Positions 26,629 through 34,982 are shown, counted from the stretch's first letter. The stretch is 64,000 bases of DNA from Ornithinimicrobium cryptoxanthini (GCF_023923205.1 NZ_CP099490.1:1736001-1800000), one strand, 5' to 3'. Notes: a model not told the origin generated them from the sequence alone. Program-made: numbers and translations.

Positions 26629-27708
26629 GTGAGCTCGCTATCATTACGCGGCGTCCACCGTGCCTACGGACCCAAAGTCGTGCTGGATTCGTTTGACCTC
26701 GACGTGGCAGATGGCGAGTTCCTCAGCCTACTTGGTCCGAGTGGTTGTGGCAAAACGACCACGTTGGGGATAATCGCCGGCTTTGTATCCGCAGACGCGG
26801 GAACGGTGCAGATTGATAACATAGATGTAACCCACATGGCAGCGAATAGGAGAGATTCCGCCATGGTCTTCCAGAACTATGCTCTCTTTCCGCATTTGAC
26901 GGTAGCTGCCAATATTGGCTACGGGCTACGGGTACGAAAACTTGCAAAGTCAGCTATTTCAGAACGAGTCGCCGAGTGTGTCCAATTGATGGGCATTCCT
27001 GAACTTGTTGACAGGTATCCGGGTCAGCTCTCAGGCGGGCAGCAACAGCGTGTAGCTGTCGCACGCGCGCTGGCAGTACGTCCGGGGGTGCTCCTGATGG
27101 ATGAACCTTTGTCGAACCTGGACGCCCGACTTCGTGCTGATATTCGCAGCGAACTCCGTTCCATTCAACTTGATCTTGGTCTCACAGTGGTGTTCGTCAC
27201 CCATGATCAGGAGGAAGCTCTGACAATGTCCGACCGTATTGTTCTTATGAATCGCGGGAAGGTTGAACAGGTGGGCGCCCCAGAGTCTGTGTACGAAGCG
27301 CCACGAACAACGTTCGTGGCGGACTTCCTGGGGGTACGGAATATTATGAAGGGCAAGGGCGACGGATCAATATGGCGTAGTGAGAAGGGCATTGAGTTCA
27401 AAACAGATATTAAGTCTCCAAACGTCGGTGTTCGCCCATCAAAGATTGGCCTGCTGAGTGGGCATTCGGGGTCGCCAGATCAGCATGCATCCAGCATTCG
27501 AGGCCAGGTGACTTCGGCTTCCTATCAGGGAGATACAGTAAGTTACGAGGTACAGACGAGCGCCGGGCTGTTCCGTGCGGGCGGTTCCGCCGCAGGGAAC
27601 GTATTTGGTCGGGACCAAGATGTGCGCCTTGTAATCGATCCGGCGAATCTGCTACCTCTAGAGGCAAGCGTTGGAGGAGATCTTCTAGAAGGAGATGTCC
27701 CTGCCTGA
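26629..27708 (+). CDS. ABC transporter ATP-binding protein (PotA-like)
   Basis: 359 residues. Walker A is GPSGCGKTT, the signature LSGGQQQRVAVARAL, Walker B VLLMDEPLSNLD and the switch FVTHDQEEA. The last ~100 residues form a TOBE-type regulatory domain. GTG 26629 is chosen because GGAAGGA lies 8 bases before it and homology begins there. The 3' end overlaps the convergent LysR gene by 24 bases. Confidence 0.9.
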   Translation: MSSLSLRGVHRAYGPKVVLDSFDLDVADGEFLSLLGPSGCGKTTTLGIIAGFVSADAGTVQIDNIDVTHMAANRRDSAMVFQNYALFPHLTVAANIGYGLRVRKLAKSAISERVAECVQLMGIPELVDRYPGQLSGGQQQRVAVARALAVRPGVLLMDEPLSNLDARLRADIRSELRSIQLDLGLTVVFVTHDQEEALTMSDRIVLMNRGKVEQVGAPESVYEAPRTTFVADFLGVRNIMKGKGDGSIWRSEKGIEFKTDIKSPNVGVRPSKIGLLSGHSGSPDQHASSIRGQVTSASYQGDTVSYEVQTSAGLFRAGGSAAGNVFGRDQDVRLVIDPANLLPLEASVGGDLLEGDVPA

Positions 27709-28590
27709 GTGATGTTGACTCAACGCTCTAATCTCTTCGACTGTTGTGACGACTGCGGGATAGTGAATGGATTGTGCCCTAGTTATTACCTTGACTCGTC
27801 GAAAGGGGCTATCTAGGGTGAGTAGTGTTACGTTGTCGAGCGCGGTGCACGCCTTGATAAGCGCTGGAAGAAAACCAACCGCGTGGCCGGACTTGATTAG
27901 TGCAACATGAGTCAACAGGTCGTTGGTCTGATAGCGGACTCTGGGCTCAAACCCTGCCTCGCGACATCTGCTAACTGCCCATCTGCGGGAAAGTGAGTCG
28001 TCAGGCTCCATCACCCATGGCATTGCCGCGGTGTCAGCTATCTCAGTGACAGTCCCCGTCATGTTTTTTGGTATGGCTAAGTAGAGGGGGTCTTTCATCA
28101 CTGCTAAAGTCCTCAGGTCTCGCGTCGTAGCGGGCTGGTGGTCGCCGTAGCCTTCGGCTATCGCTACGTCAAATTCGTGATTCAGAAGCGCGGGGAGAGC
28201 CGCTTCAGGTTCGAGTTGGGATGCGATAACTTCGATTTGCTGTTCAGCTAGGTTTCTTATCAGGTTGGGCAAAATAGCTATATTGAATGTTTGAAAGGCC
28301 GCGATCTTTACCTGTCCTGTGGCTTTCGTCTGGACCTCTGCCAGCGCCGCCTCGGTTCGTTCGGCCTGTTCGAGCATGATTACGGCGTTGTCGCATAGGA
28401 TTTCGCCTGCTCGAGTCAACCGAACACGGCGCCCGACACGTTCGAGGAGCGTGACGCCTGTTTCGTCCTCGAGTGTGGCCAGTTGCTGGGAGACCCCTGA
28501 GGGGCTGTAATGGAGAGCCTGGCCAACAGCGGCGATGGTCCCCAGGCGGCGCAGTTCGACGAGGAGTTGCAACCGGCGCAGATTGAGCAT
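27685..28590 (-). CDS. LysR-family transcriptional regulator
   Basis: 301 residues. The N-terminal winged helix (LNLRRLQLLVELRRLGTIAAVGQALHYSPSGVSQQLATLE) is complete and followed by the linker helix and a periplasmic-binding-like effector domain. It is tail to tail with the importer genes and probably controls this locus, but divergent target promoters are not visible from here. The effector would be the transported or degraded compound. Confidence 0.9.
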   Translation of the reverse strand: MLNLRRLQLLVELRRLGTIAAVGQALHYSPSGVSQQLATLEDETGVTLLERVGRRVRLTRAGEILCDNAVIMLEQAERTEAALAEVQTKATGQVKIAAFQTFNIAILPNLIRNLAEQQIEVIASQLEPEAALPALLNHEFDVAIAEGYGDHQPATTRDLRTLAVMKDPLYLAIPKNMTGTVTEIADTAAMPWVMEPDDSLSRRWAVSRCREAGFEPRVRYQTNDLLTHVALIKSGHAVGFLPALIKACTALDNVTLLTLDSPFRRVKVITRAQSIHYPAVVTTVEEIRALSQHHSGRDISF

Positions 28591-29155
28591 TCTGGAAATT
28601 TATCATTGCTCGCTGAATCTCCCTGTCCGAGGGCGGATGCTGCTTCAGGGCAGACCAGACATCAGAGTTTTGCCCCCATCTCATACCCAGGGCGTTCAGC
28701 TCAGCCGAATGCGTGGCAGGCCCGGACGAGGCAGGGTCCGGCGATGGCTGCTCGGCCGTCAGAGTGGGCGCCGTCGTGCTGGGTCGAGCCCAGTACTGGG
28801 TGAGTCGCACCCCGGGGGCATGGAAGGTGTCCACGACTGTATCGACCGGGGTGGCGATGTCCGCCAGGTCTGGAATGATCTGGGACTGGTTGTTCCCGCC
28901 GGGGCAAGTAGGACCCGCCCTGTGCCCCGGGTGCGAAATGTTCGAGACGGGTCGCGGCTCTGAGCGTCGGCGCGGATACCAAACTGCTGTGTCGGTGCAT
29001 ACCAATGCGCATACCACTTGACTAGGAACGTGCGGGAAGTTGCCGGAACTCACGGGTACGATCGCTGGTGTTCATATCCATCTCCAGCGCCCCACAGGAG
29101 ACAAACATGCAGGTCACAGTATTGGGCAGGTCTCGCTGCCGAAACGTGACCGCAG
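28591..29155. other. gene-poor region at the island end
   Basis: About 565 bases between the LysR start and the tRNA fragment. Open frames on both strands show no recognisable protein. A short frame with a good ribosome site (CAGGAG, ATG 29107) encodes MQVTVLGRSRCRNVTAG and runs into the tRNA fragment, so it may be a gene cut by the integration event. Nothing else is supportable. Confidence 0.5.
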
Positions 29156-29199
29156 GCTTCACACGCGAGAGGTCAGGGGTTCGAGTCCCTTCACGTCCA
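29156..29199 (+). tRNA. 3' fragment of tRNA-Val(CAC), putative attachment site
   Basis: The sequence holds an anticodon loop TTCACAC (anticodon CAC), 3' anticodon strand GCGAG, variable loop AGGTC, a complete T arm (AGGGG-TTCGAGT-CCCTT), 3' acceptor strand CACGTCC and discriminator A. The 5' half is absent: upstream bases do not pair beyond the last two pairs of the anticodon stem, and no GGACGTG start is found. This is what integration into a tRNA 3' end leaves at the distal border. The intact gene should be to the left of this window. Confidence 0.75.
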
Positions 29200-29211
29200 C
29201 TAATAGTAAAT

Positions 29212-29249
29212 GGCCCTTGACCAGCGGAAACGCCAGTCAGGGGCCTTCG
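29212..29249 (+). terminator. hairpin after the tRNA fragment
   Basis: GGCCCTTGAC and GTCAGGGGCC form a ten-pair stem with one G-T pair and a loop of 14 bases, followed by TTCGT. The position just behind a tRNA 3' end fits its normal terminator. Confidence 0.55.
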
Positions 29250-29317
29250 TCATCCCGGGCGCGTGTCCATAGCGTGTCCAACGGTCCGGCCCCGCGATCC
29301 GCAGGAGGGCATGACCA

Positions 29318-29455
29318 ATGACCACCACACCGAACTCTTGGCTCCACCTCGCCGGGTGCACCCTGCACCCCGAGCACCGCGGCCCGTGCATCCTCGCGCG
29401 CCCGTTCCGTATCCGGCCAGAGGGCGGGCGCGAGTATGTGGGGGAGGGCCAGTGA
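29318..29455 (+). CDS. small hypothetical protein with Cys/His motif
   Basis: A 45-residue product with HLAGCTLHPEHRGPC, a spacing that could bind a metal. GGAGGG lies eight to nine bases before ATG 29318. The stop overlaps a GTG (29452), which opens a 22-codon frame of doubtful value. Such short Cys/His proteins are common in phage- and plasmid-derived regions. No family assigned. Confidence 0.5.
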   Translation: MTTTPNSWLHLAGCTLHPEHRGPCILARPFRIRPEGGREYVGEGQ

Positions 29456-29500
29456 GCGCCCTGCCCGGTCCCGACATCGCGGCAGGCAGCCGAGCAGTAC

Positions 29501-29662
29501 GTGAGCAGCTGCCTGGGTGAGTACGCGCCCGAGCACGACGTGCCGGCGATCACTGACGCGCTCTATGACCTCGCGGGGTCGTGGGACGTGCGCCAGGTCG
29601 CCCCGGAGGACTTCTGGCAGGTCGTCAAGGCGCACGCGCTCGACAGCAGCGCAGGTCAGTAA
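29501..29662 (+). CDS. small hypothetical protein
   Basis: About 53 residues from GTG 29501, with a globular-looking acidic sequence (EHDVPAITDALYDLAGSW...PEDFWQVV). The reading frame is that of the preceding small gene, so both may once have been one gene divided by the TGA at 29453. It ends two bases before the CRISPR repeats begin. No known family. Confidence 0.45.
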   Translation: MSSCLGEYAPEHDVPAITDALYDLAGSWDVRQVAPEDFWQVVKAHALDSSAGQ

Positions 29663-29664
29663 GT

Positions 29665-29873
29665 GTCCGCCCTACGTGATGGGGGACGCCGAACGCGGGC
29701 CAGGTCCAGGGTCACCGCAGCAGCGTCCGCCCCACGTGATGGGGGACGCCGCCCAGCTGAGCTACTGGCCCCGGTGCAGGTCAGAGTCCGCCCCGCGTGA
29801 TGGGGACGGGGCGTCCCACCTCTGCGAGGACTGTGGCCGGGCCACGTCCGCCCCGCGTGATGGGGACGGGGCG
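29665..29873 (+). CRISPR. short type I-E-like CRISPR array, four repeats
   Basis: Repeats of 28 bases start at 29665, 29725, 29786 and 29846. The last two are identical (GTCCGCCCCGCGTGATGGGG followed by ACGGGGCG). The first two share the GTCCGCCC-ACGTGATGGGG core but differ after it (GACGCC). Spacers are 32, 33 and 32 bases, the spacing of type I-E systems, and the CCCC/GGGG stem also fits. No cas gene lies anywhere in the window. The array appears to be a relic or depends on cas genes elsewhere. Confidence 0.7.
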
Positions 29874-29878
29874 CGACG

Positions 29879-30217
29879 ATGAGCACTAGCGGCGGGGCAT
29901 CGGTGTTGGCCGGTGCGGTGCGCGCCCTACTCGCGGAACGTCTGTTGTCTCCCGAGGTCGTGGCAGCAGAACTAGAGATGCCCGAGGATGCCGCACCGTC
30001 TCGAGCGCCACCCAAACTGTTGACAGTTCGGTCTCGAGACTCTAACGTGCGGTCCACAGCCACCCATCCGGGGGGCGTCCAGATGGGACTCAATCATAGC
30101 AACCATCACTGCTGGACGGATCGGTACCTCAGCGTTGCTCGCGACTGCACTCCTCGCCACCGCGGCACTTTCGGCCGAGGCGTACACTGCCGCTGGCACA
30201 GGGATCAACTGCGCTGA
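29879..30217 (+). CDS. doubtful hypothetical protein
   Basis: ATG 29879 opens a frame directly behind the last CRISPR repeat. The first ~45 residues (VLAGAVRALLAERLLSPEVVAAELEM) look protein-like and helical; the later part is His/Arg-rich and out of character. It overlaps the next gene in another frame. It could be a short gene with a shifted end. No family. Confidence 0.3.
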   Translation: MSTSGGASVLAGAVRALLAERLLSPEVVAAELEMPEDAAPSRAPPKLLTVRSRDSNVRSTATHPGGVQMGLNHSNHHCWTDRYLSVARDCTPRHRGTFGRGVHCRWHRDQLR

Positions 30218-30434
30218 CGGTGACTGGGCCGCCGTCGGAGGGCGGACCGAAGGCACCGTGAATGCCCAGAATCGGAGGGCGTACCTGATTGACGGCCGTC
30301 AGATCGCCTATATCGTGCCGGTTCAGTACAGCGGGGTGACCTTCTGGGTGAAGACTTCCTGGGAGGACATTGCGGATTCCTCCTCGTACGGGAACATCGC
30401 GGCCTACTGGGCGGCATCCGACTGCTTCGACTGA
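30135..30434 (+). CDS. small secreted protein of unknown function
   Basis: The frame begins TTG 30135 and encodes a signal-like segment (LLATALLATAALSAEAYTAAG) followed by about 78 mature residues with two cysteines (INCADGDW...AASDCFD) that could pair. Upstream in-frame codons continue the hydrophobic stretch, so the true start may be an unusual codon before 30135. Its stop overlaps the start of the following lipoprotein gene. No known domain. Confidence 0.5.
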   Translation: MLATALLATAALSAEAYTAAGTGINCADGDWAAVGGRTEGTVNAQNRRAYLIDGRQIAYIVPVQYSGVTFWVKTSWEDIADSSSYGNIAAYWAASDCFD

Positions 30435-31075
30435 TGGCCATGAGAAGTCATCGCGCCGCCTGGCCGGCGGCGCTCCTTTTGCTTCTGGCGTCGACCGCTT
30501 GCGCGAGCAGTACTGAGGAGCCCTCGGTTGGCGCTTCATCTCCGGTTGTCGTCGAAGGTGCCGCGCCCAACGGCGACCTCGCGACGCAGCTCGGTATCGC
30601 CGACCCTCCGGAGGTGGAGGTAGTTCGCGAGACAACGCCCGCCGATCACCATGAGGCCCTCGCGGCGTGCCTGCAGGATGCCGGCTGGAGCGCCAAACTG
30701 CTGCCAGACGGAACGATCGAAGTCGGACCGTTTAGTCCCGAGCAGGAGGCTGCCTACAACCGCGCCTACTACGTCTGTGCGATGCAGTATCCCATGGCCG
30801 AGATCTACACGGCGGAACTTACTCAGGCACAGCGCGGCATCGTCTACGAGCACCTTCGCGACGAGTTCGTTCCCTGTGTCGATGAGTTGGGCATTGAGCT
30901 GGGTGCGCTGCCGAGCCTGGAAGCCTATCGGGCTGATCCGGGGAAAGACTGGATGGGTGACGTTACCCCGCAGCTCAAGCTGGCGCTCGCGGATGGGCGG
31001 CTCGCCTATCCCAACGAATGGTTGGTCATCTGCCCGCCGAGTCCGCCGACCGAAGTCCTGTACGGGACCGGGTAG
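30434..31075 (+). CDS. putative lipoprotein of unknown function
   Basis: 213 residues. N-terminal MAMRSHRAAWPAALLLLLA followed by STAC is a plausible lipoprotein signal. The mature part has two more cysteines (ALAACLQDAGW and FVPCVDELG) in a pattern seen in many actinobacterial secreted proteins of unknown role. ATG 30434 overlaps the previous stop (TGATG); the second ATG at 30440 is also possible. It forms an operon with the secreted protein before it. Confidence 0.65.
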   Translation: MAMRSHRAAWPAALLLLLASTACASSTEEPSVGASSPVVVEGAAPNGDLATQLGIADPPEVEVVRETTPADHHEALAACLQDAGWSAKLLPDGTIEVGPFSPEQEAAYNRAYYVCAMQYPMAEIYTAELTQAQRGIVYEHLRDEFVPCVDELGIELGALPSLEAYRADPGKDWMGDVTPQLKLALADGRLAYPNEWLVICPPSPPTEVLYGTG

Positions 31076-31394
31076 GGGACTGGGTAGTCCGTCGCGGTTC
31101 TCCGCCCACTTTCACGAGGTGTGTCCCCTCGGCTTGCATGACTCGGCGGGCCTCCTGGTGACGGGTGCTGGCCCCTTGGTGCCGGCCATGCTCCTGTTCC
31201 TGTGGCGCATCACCGCCCCACAGCGACTCTGGGTCGCGAGAAAGAGCCTCGATGCCGGCGGAGAGCCGCATGCAGGTGGCGTCGACTGTCAACTGGTCAT
31301 CTAGGTCTGCCGTGGCGTGCCGTTGGGCCAACTCTAGGTGCCCGAGCGCCTCGCCCAGGATCTCGCGCGTCGATCTCGTCGACCGGTACGTCAT
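31026..31394 (-). pseudogene. truncated HepT-like ribonuclease toxin
   Basis: The first ~55 residues (STREILGEALGHLELAQRHATADLDDQLTVDATCMRLSAGIEALS, read in parts) match the opening helix pair of HepT. The normal second half, which holds the RX4-6H active site, is missing: the frame continues into unrelated Gln/Arg-rich sequence. Its start overlaps the MNT stop as ATGA. The toxin is therefore probably dead while the antitoxin gene is intact. Confidence 0.6.
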
Positions 31395-31858
31395 AAGGGC
31401 AACGCCTCGGCCAGCACCCGTTCACGAAGGTCCGGGCGCACCACGCTCTCCGGGATGAGGTCGACGTCAGCTCCCACGACTTTGGCCACCTGCTGCTCGA
31501 GTTCACCCAGTTCCATGAGACTCATGGGAGAGGACATCGTGAAGACCAAGTCGACGTCCGAGCCGGGTCTCTCCGCGCCTGTTGCTACAGAACCGAAAAT
31601 TCTGACGTTCGTGCCGCCAGCTGACCTGATCAAGGCAAGGATCTGTGACCGCGCGGACCTGACCTTCTGACCTAGAGGACCTGTGCCGTGAAAGCGCAGC
31701 AGGCGGGACACCTCGGGCTGGCTACGACCGATCGCGGCCCCGATCTGCTCTTGAGTCATGCCCTCCGCTGCCGCCTGCCGTACTGCGGCGACCAACCGGG
31801 CACGCGCGTCGCGGACCGCCTTGTCCGCCTCGTGGGAGACCGATTCTAAGGTCGACAT
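31391..31858 (-). CDS. MNT-family nucleotidyltransferase antitoxin with N-terminal HTH
   Basis: 155 residues. The N-terminal half has a helix-turn-helix (GMTQEQIGAAIGRSQPEVSRLL). The C-terminal half is a minimal nucleotidyltransferase with RIFGSVATGAERPGSDVDLVF, keeping the GSxxxG...DxD core. MNT antitoxins AMPylate the HepT toxin. ATG 31858 sits about 10 bases after a TATACT promoter box covered by a palindrome, so self-control by the HTH is likely. Confidence 0.8.
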   Translation of the reverse strand: MSTLESVSHEADKAVRDARARLVAAVRQAAAEGMTQEQIGAAIGRSQPEVSRLLRFHGTGPLGQKVRSARSQILALIRSAGGTNVRIFGSVATGAERPGSDVDLVFTMSSPMSLMELGELEQQVAKVVGADVDLIPESVVRPDLRERVLAEALPL

Positions 31859-31865
31859 GCAAGTC

Positions 31866-31882
31866 AGTATAGCACTTGCTAT
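31866..31882 (-). promoter_or_regulatory. promoter -10 box overlapped by a palindromic operator
   Basis: On the minus strand TATACT (31871-31866) forms a -10 box for the MNT gene. The perfect inverted repeat ATAGCA-CT-TGCTAT (31869-31882) overlaps it. Its place suggests binding by the HTH part of the MNT antitoxin. Inference from position. Confidence 0.5.
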
Positions 31883-31936
31883 GCCTCTCTGCTCTCGATT
31901 CTTTAGGGCGCCCGCCTGCGTCAAACGCTTGATTTG

Positions 31937-31954
31937 ATACCCCATACGGGTATA
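31937..31954. promoter_or_regulatory. CsoR-type copper operator
   Basis: ATACCCCATACGGGTATA has the TACCC-N-GGGTA symmetry of CsoR boxes. It lies about 35 bases before the CopZ-like gene and the window holds a csoR gene 2.7 kb downstream. Copper binding would release CsoR and open the locus. Confidence 0.65.
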
Positions 31955-31987
31955 CGGTGGCTGCACGCCACAGAAGAGGACACCACG

Positions 31988-32200
31988 ATGAACAACATTC
32001 AGACTTATGCGGTGACCGGAATGACTTGCAGGCACTGTGAGTCCGCTGTGCGTGGGGAGGTCTCCCAGATCCCTGGCCTGGAGCAGATCGCTGTCAGCGC
32101 CTCGACCGGGTCGCTTGAGATCACCGTCGGCAGCCCTGTTGACGACGCTGCGGTGCTCGCTGCGGTAGATGAGGCTGGATACCAGGCAGCGCGGAACTAA
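31988..32200 (+). CDS. heavy-metal-associated (CopZ-like) copper chaperone
   Basis: A 70-residue HMA domain with the metal motif GMTCRHCESAV. ATG 31988 follows AGAAGAGGA and gives a full domain; the longer frame reads through the operator and is not used. It would carry Cu(I) to the P-type ATPase downstream. It is under the CsoR-type operator. Confidence 0.9.
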   Translation: MNNIQTYAVTGMTCRHCESAVRGEVSQIPGLEQIAVSASTGSLEITVGSPVDDAAVLAAVDEAGYQAARN

Positions 32201-32404
32201 CCATGCGTGCGGTCGCCGGTGCCGAATTTCACCATGTGCACCTGCAACGCGACGCCAGCACATGGTCCATCCCGTGGCAGGGGACCCGGGCGGGCAGGCC
32301 CCCGCCATGGTCGGTACTACGCCTTAACAAGGCGGGCGAGCACAATCCCCACCGTAGGGGCCACGCGGCACAAACTCACTCCATGACAGGTATGCGATAG
32401 GAGC

Positions 32405-34603
32405 ATGACCATGCGCCACGACAATAGGGACGGCTCCGACGTGCCGCACCGCGCCGATGATTCCCACGGCGGTCCCGATCAACACGGTGAGCACGCTCAC
32501 CACACGGAACAGAGGGTTGATCACCCCGGCCATGCGCACAGTGCCCATGACGGGCATGAGGGGCATGGTGGATCCGGTCATGGTGGTCATGGTGGTCACG
32601 CCGGCCATGGTGATCACGTGGGACAGTTCCGGCGGTTGTTTTGGATCATGCTGGTCCTGGCCGTGCCGGTCGTGGCGTTCAACGACATGTTCGCGGATCT
32701 CCTGGGGTATGACCTGCCCTCCGGGGGATGGGTCTGGTGGGTCTCGCCTGTGCTTGGCACGGTGGTGTACGCCTGGGGTGGTCAGCCGTTCCTGACCGGG
32801 GCGGTAGAGGAGATCCGTGCCCGCAAGCCCGGCATGATGCTGCTGATCGGCTTGGCGATCACGGTGGCGTTCGTTGCCTCGTGGGGCGCGAGCCTTCGCG
32901 TCCTTGATCACGAGCTGAACTTCTGGTGGGAGCTAGCCCTGCTGGTGGTCATCATGCTGCTGGGTCACTGGATCGAGATGCGTTCCTTGGCGCAGACCAC
33001 CTCTGCGCTGGACTCTTTGGCGGCGCTGTTGCCGGATGAAGCTGAGAAGGTCAGCGGCGAGGGGGTCGTCAAGGTGGCCCCGGGCGATCTGGTGGTCGGC
33101 GACGTCGTGTTGGTTCGCCCTGGCGGTTCGGTCCCCGCCGACGGCAGGATCGTCGACGGTTCGGCGAGCATGGATGAGTCCATGGTGACTGGCGAGTCCA
33201 AGACCGTCCGTCGCGGAAACGGTGAGCAGGTGGTCGCCGGGACCGTGGCCACCGACTCCGGGCTGCGGGTCGAGGTCACGGCCATCGGCGATGACACCGC
33301 TCTGGCCGGTATCCAGAAGCTGGTCGCCGATGCCCAGGCATCCTCGTCGCGGGCCCAGCGGATCGCCGATAAAGCGGCGGGGTGGCTGTTCTGGTTCGCC
33401 CTGGGTGCCGCGGTGGTCACCGCGACTATCTGGTCGCTGATGGGTCTGCCCGACTCGGCGGTCGTGCGCACGATCACCGTGCTGGTGATCGCCTGCCCCC
33501 ACGCCCTCGGTCTGGCGATTCCGCTCGTGGTGTCCATTGCGACCGAGCGCGCGGCCAGGGGTGGCGTTCTGATCAAGGACCGCCTCGCGCTGGAGTCCAT
33601 GCGCACGGTCGACGCCGTCCTCTTTGACAAGACCGGCACGCTGACCAAGGGCGAGCCCACCGTCAGCGGTGTTGAACCCGTCGCGGGGCGCGGTCAGGAC
33701 GAGGTCCTGGCATTGGCCGCGGCAGCGGAGTCCGACAGTGAGCACCCGCTGGCAAAGGCTATCGTCGGCGCGGCCCGCGGCCGGGAACTGACGATCTCGT
33801 CCGCCTCAGACTTCTCCTCCTCCCCAGCAGTTGGGGTGAAAGCCAGCGTTGAGGGGACGGTCATCGAGGTGGGTGGGCCGTACCTGCTGGAGAAGCACGG
33901 TGCCAGCGAGCTGCCCGTCGTCGAGGGCTGGCGTCTGGAGGGTGCGATCATCCTGCACGTTCTCGCCGACGGTGAGGTGATCGGTGCGCTGCGCCTTGCT
34001 GATGAGATCCGCCCGGAGTCCCGGGCGGCGGTCGAGGCGCTCCACGCTGCCGGCGCGCAGGTGGTGATGATCACTGGAGACGCCCAGGCCGTGGCGGACA
34101 CCGTCGCCAAGGAACTGAACATCGACCGGGTCTTCGCCGGGGTACGCCCGAAGGACAAGGCCGCCAAGGTCGCTGAACTCCAGCAGGAGGGGCGCAAGGT
34201 CGCCATGGTTGGCGACGGGGTCAACGATGCCCCCGCCCTGGCCCAGGCCGATGTTGGCATCGCCATCGGTGCTGGCACCGACGTGGCCATCGGCTCGGCA
34301 GGGGTGATTCTGGCCTCCTCGGACCCACGCTCGGTCCTGTCGGTGATCGAGCTGTCGCGTGCCAGCTACCGCAAGATGAAGCAGAACCTGTGGTGGGCCG
34401 CGGGCTATAACCTGATCTCCGTGCCTCTGGCTGCCGGTGTCCTGGCGCCTGTTGGGTTCGTGCTGCCGATGAGTGTCGGCGCGATCCTCATGTCGGTCTC
34501 CACGGTCGTGGTCGCGCTCAACGCCCAGTTGCTGCGCCGGCTCGACCTGACCCCGGAACACAGCGCCCGGACCTTCCTCGAACAGCAAAGCACCACCCCG
34601 TAA
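32405..34603 (+). CDS. heavy-metal P1B-type ATPase, CPH (CopB) class
   Basis: 732 residues. The N-terminal ~75 residues are very rich in histidine (HGGSGHGGHGGHAGHGDH), without a CxxC domain. The transmembrane metal site is CPH (VIACPHALGLAIPL), which marks the CopB class rather than CPC-type CopA. Phosphorylation site DKTGTLTKGEP and hinge MVGDGVNDAPALAQADVGIA are complete. It exports copper or silver across the membrane. It lies about 200 bases after copZ, with AGGAG before ATG 32405. Confidence 0.92.
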   Translation: MTMRHDNRDGSDVPHRADDSHGGPDQHGEHAHHTEQRVDHPGHAHSAHDGHEGHGGSGHGGHGGHAGHGDHVGQFRRLFWIMLVLAVPVVAFNDMFADLLGYDLPSGGWVWWVSPVLGTVVYAWGGQPFLTGAVEEIRARKPGMMLLIGLAITVAFVASWGASLRVLDHELNFWWELALLVVIMLLGHWIEMRSLAQTTSALDSLAALLPDEAEKVSGEGVVKVAPGDLVVGDVVLVRPGGSVPADGRIVDGSASMDESMVTGESKTVRRGNGEQVVAGTVATDSGLRVEVTAIGDDTALAGIQKLVADAQASSSRAQRIADKAAGWLFWFALGAAVVTATIWSLMGLPDSAVVRTITVLVIACPHALGLAIPLVVSIATERAARGGVLIKDRLALESMRTVDAVLFDKTGTLTKGEPTVSGVEPVAGRGQDEVLALAAAAESDSEHPLAKAIVGAARGRELTISSASDFSSSPAVGVKASVEGTVIEVGGPYLLEKHGASELPVVEGWRLEGAIILHVLADGEVIGALRLADEIRPESRAAVEALHAAGAQVVMITGDAQAVADTVAKELNIDRVFAGVRPKDKAAKVAELQQEGRKVAMVGDGVNDAPALAQADVGIAIGAGTDVAIGSAGVILASSDPRSVLSVIELSRASYRKMKQNLWWAAGYNLISVPLAAGVLAPVGFVLPMSVGAILMSVSTVVVALNAQLLRRLDLTPEHSARTFLEQQSTTP

Positions 34604-34660
34604 GCCTCCCGAGAGGCAGGCAGCGACCCCAGTCGTCATCACACAGGAGGATTCAGTCAT

Positions 34661-34975
34661 ATGACCACCGAGACCACACCACGAGTCGAAGCCACGCATG
34701 GCTACATCAGCAACAAGTCCCGTTACCTCGCTCGGCTCAAGCGGATCGAAGGACAGGCCCGAGGAATCCACCGGATGGTCGATGAAGACACCTACTGCAT
34801 CGACATCCTCACCCAGATCAGCGCACTCACCTCGGCCCTGGAGAACGTCGCGCTCGGACTGCTTGATGACCACCTCAAGCACTGCGTCGTCGCCGCCGCG
34901 AAAGCAGGCGGTTCCGAGGCAGAACAGAAGATCAACGAGGCTTCGCAGGCCATCGCCCGACTGGTCAAGTCATAA
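34661..34975 (+). CDS. csoR: CsoR-family copper-sensing repressor
   Basis: 104 residues of the DUF156 all-helical fold. The Cu(I) ligands Cys-His-Cys are visible in DTYCIDIL and DDHLKHCVV. A strong AGGAGGA precedes ATG 34661. It follows the ATPase by 57 bases and likely represses the copZ-ATPase locus through the palindrome at 31937-31954. Confidence 0.88.
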   Translation: MTTETTPRVEATHGYISNKSRYLARLKRIEGQARGIHRMVDEDTYCIDILTQISALTSALENVALGLLDDHLKHCVVAAAKAGGSEAEQKINEASQAIARLVKS

Positions 34976-34982
34976 GCAGCGC

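Noticed and set aside
29140..29199. Complete tRNA gene
   Set aside because: No 5' acceptor or D arm; only the 3' half can be folded.
29517..29882. 121-codon frame over the CRISPR repeats
   Set aside because: Its repeated SAPRDGDGA peptide is just the translation of the repeats.
32203..32400. Small frame between copZ and the ATPase gene
   Set aside because: No ribosome site and no protein-like pattern; kept as leader sequence.
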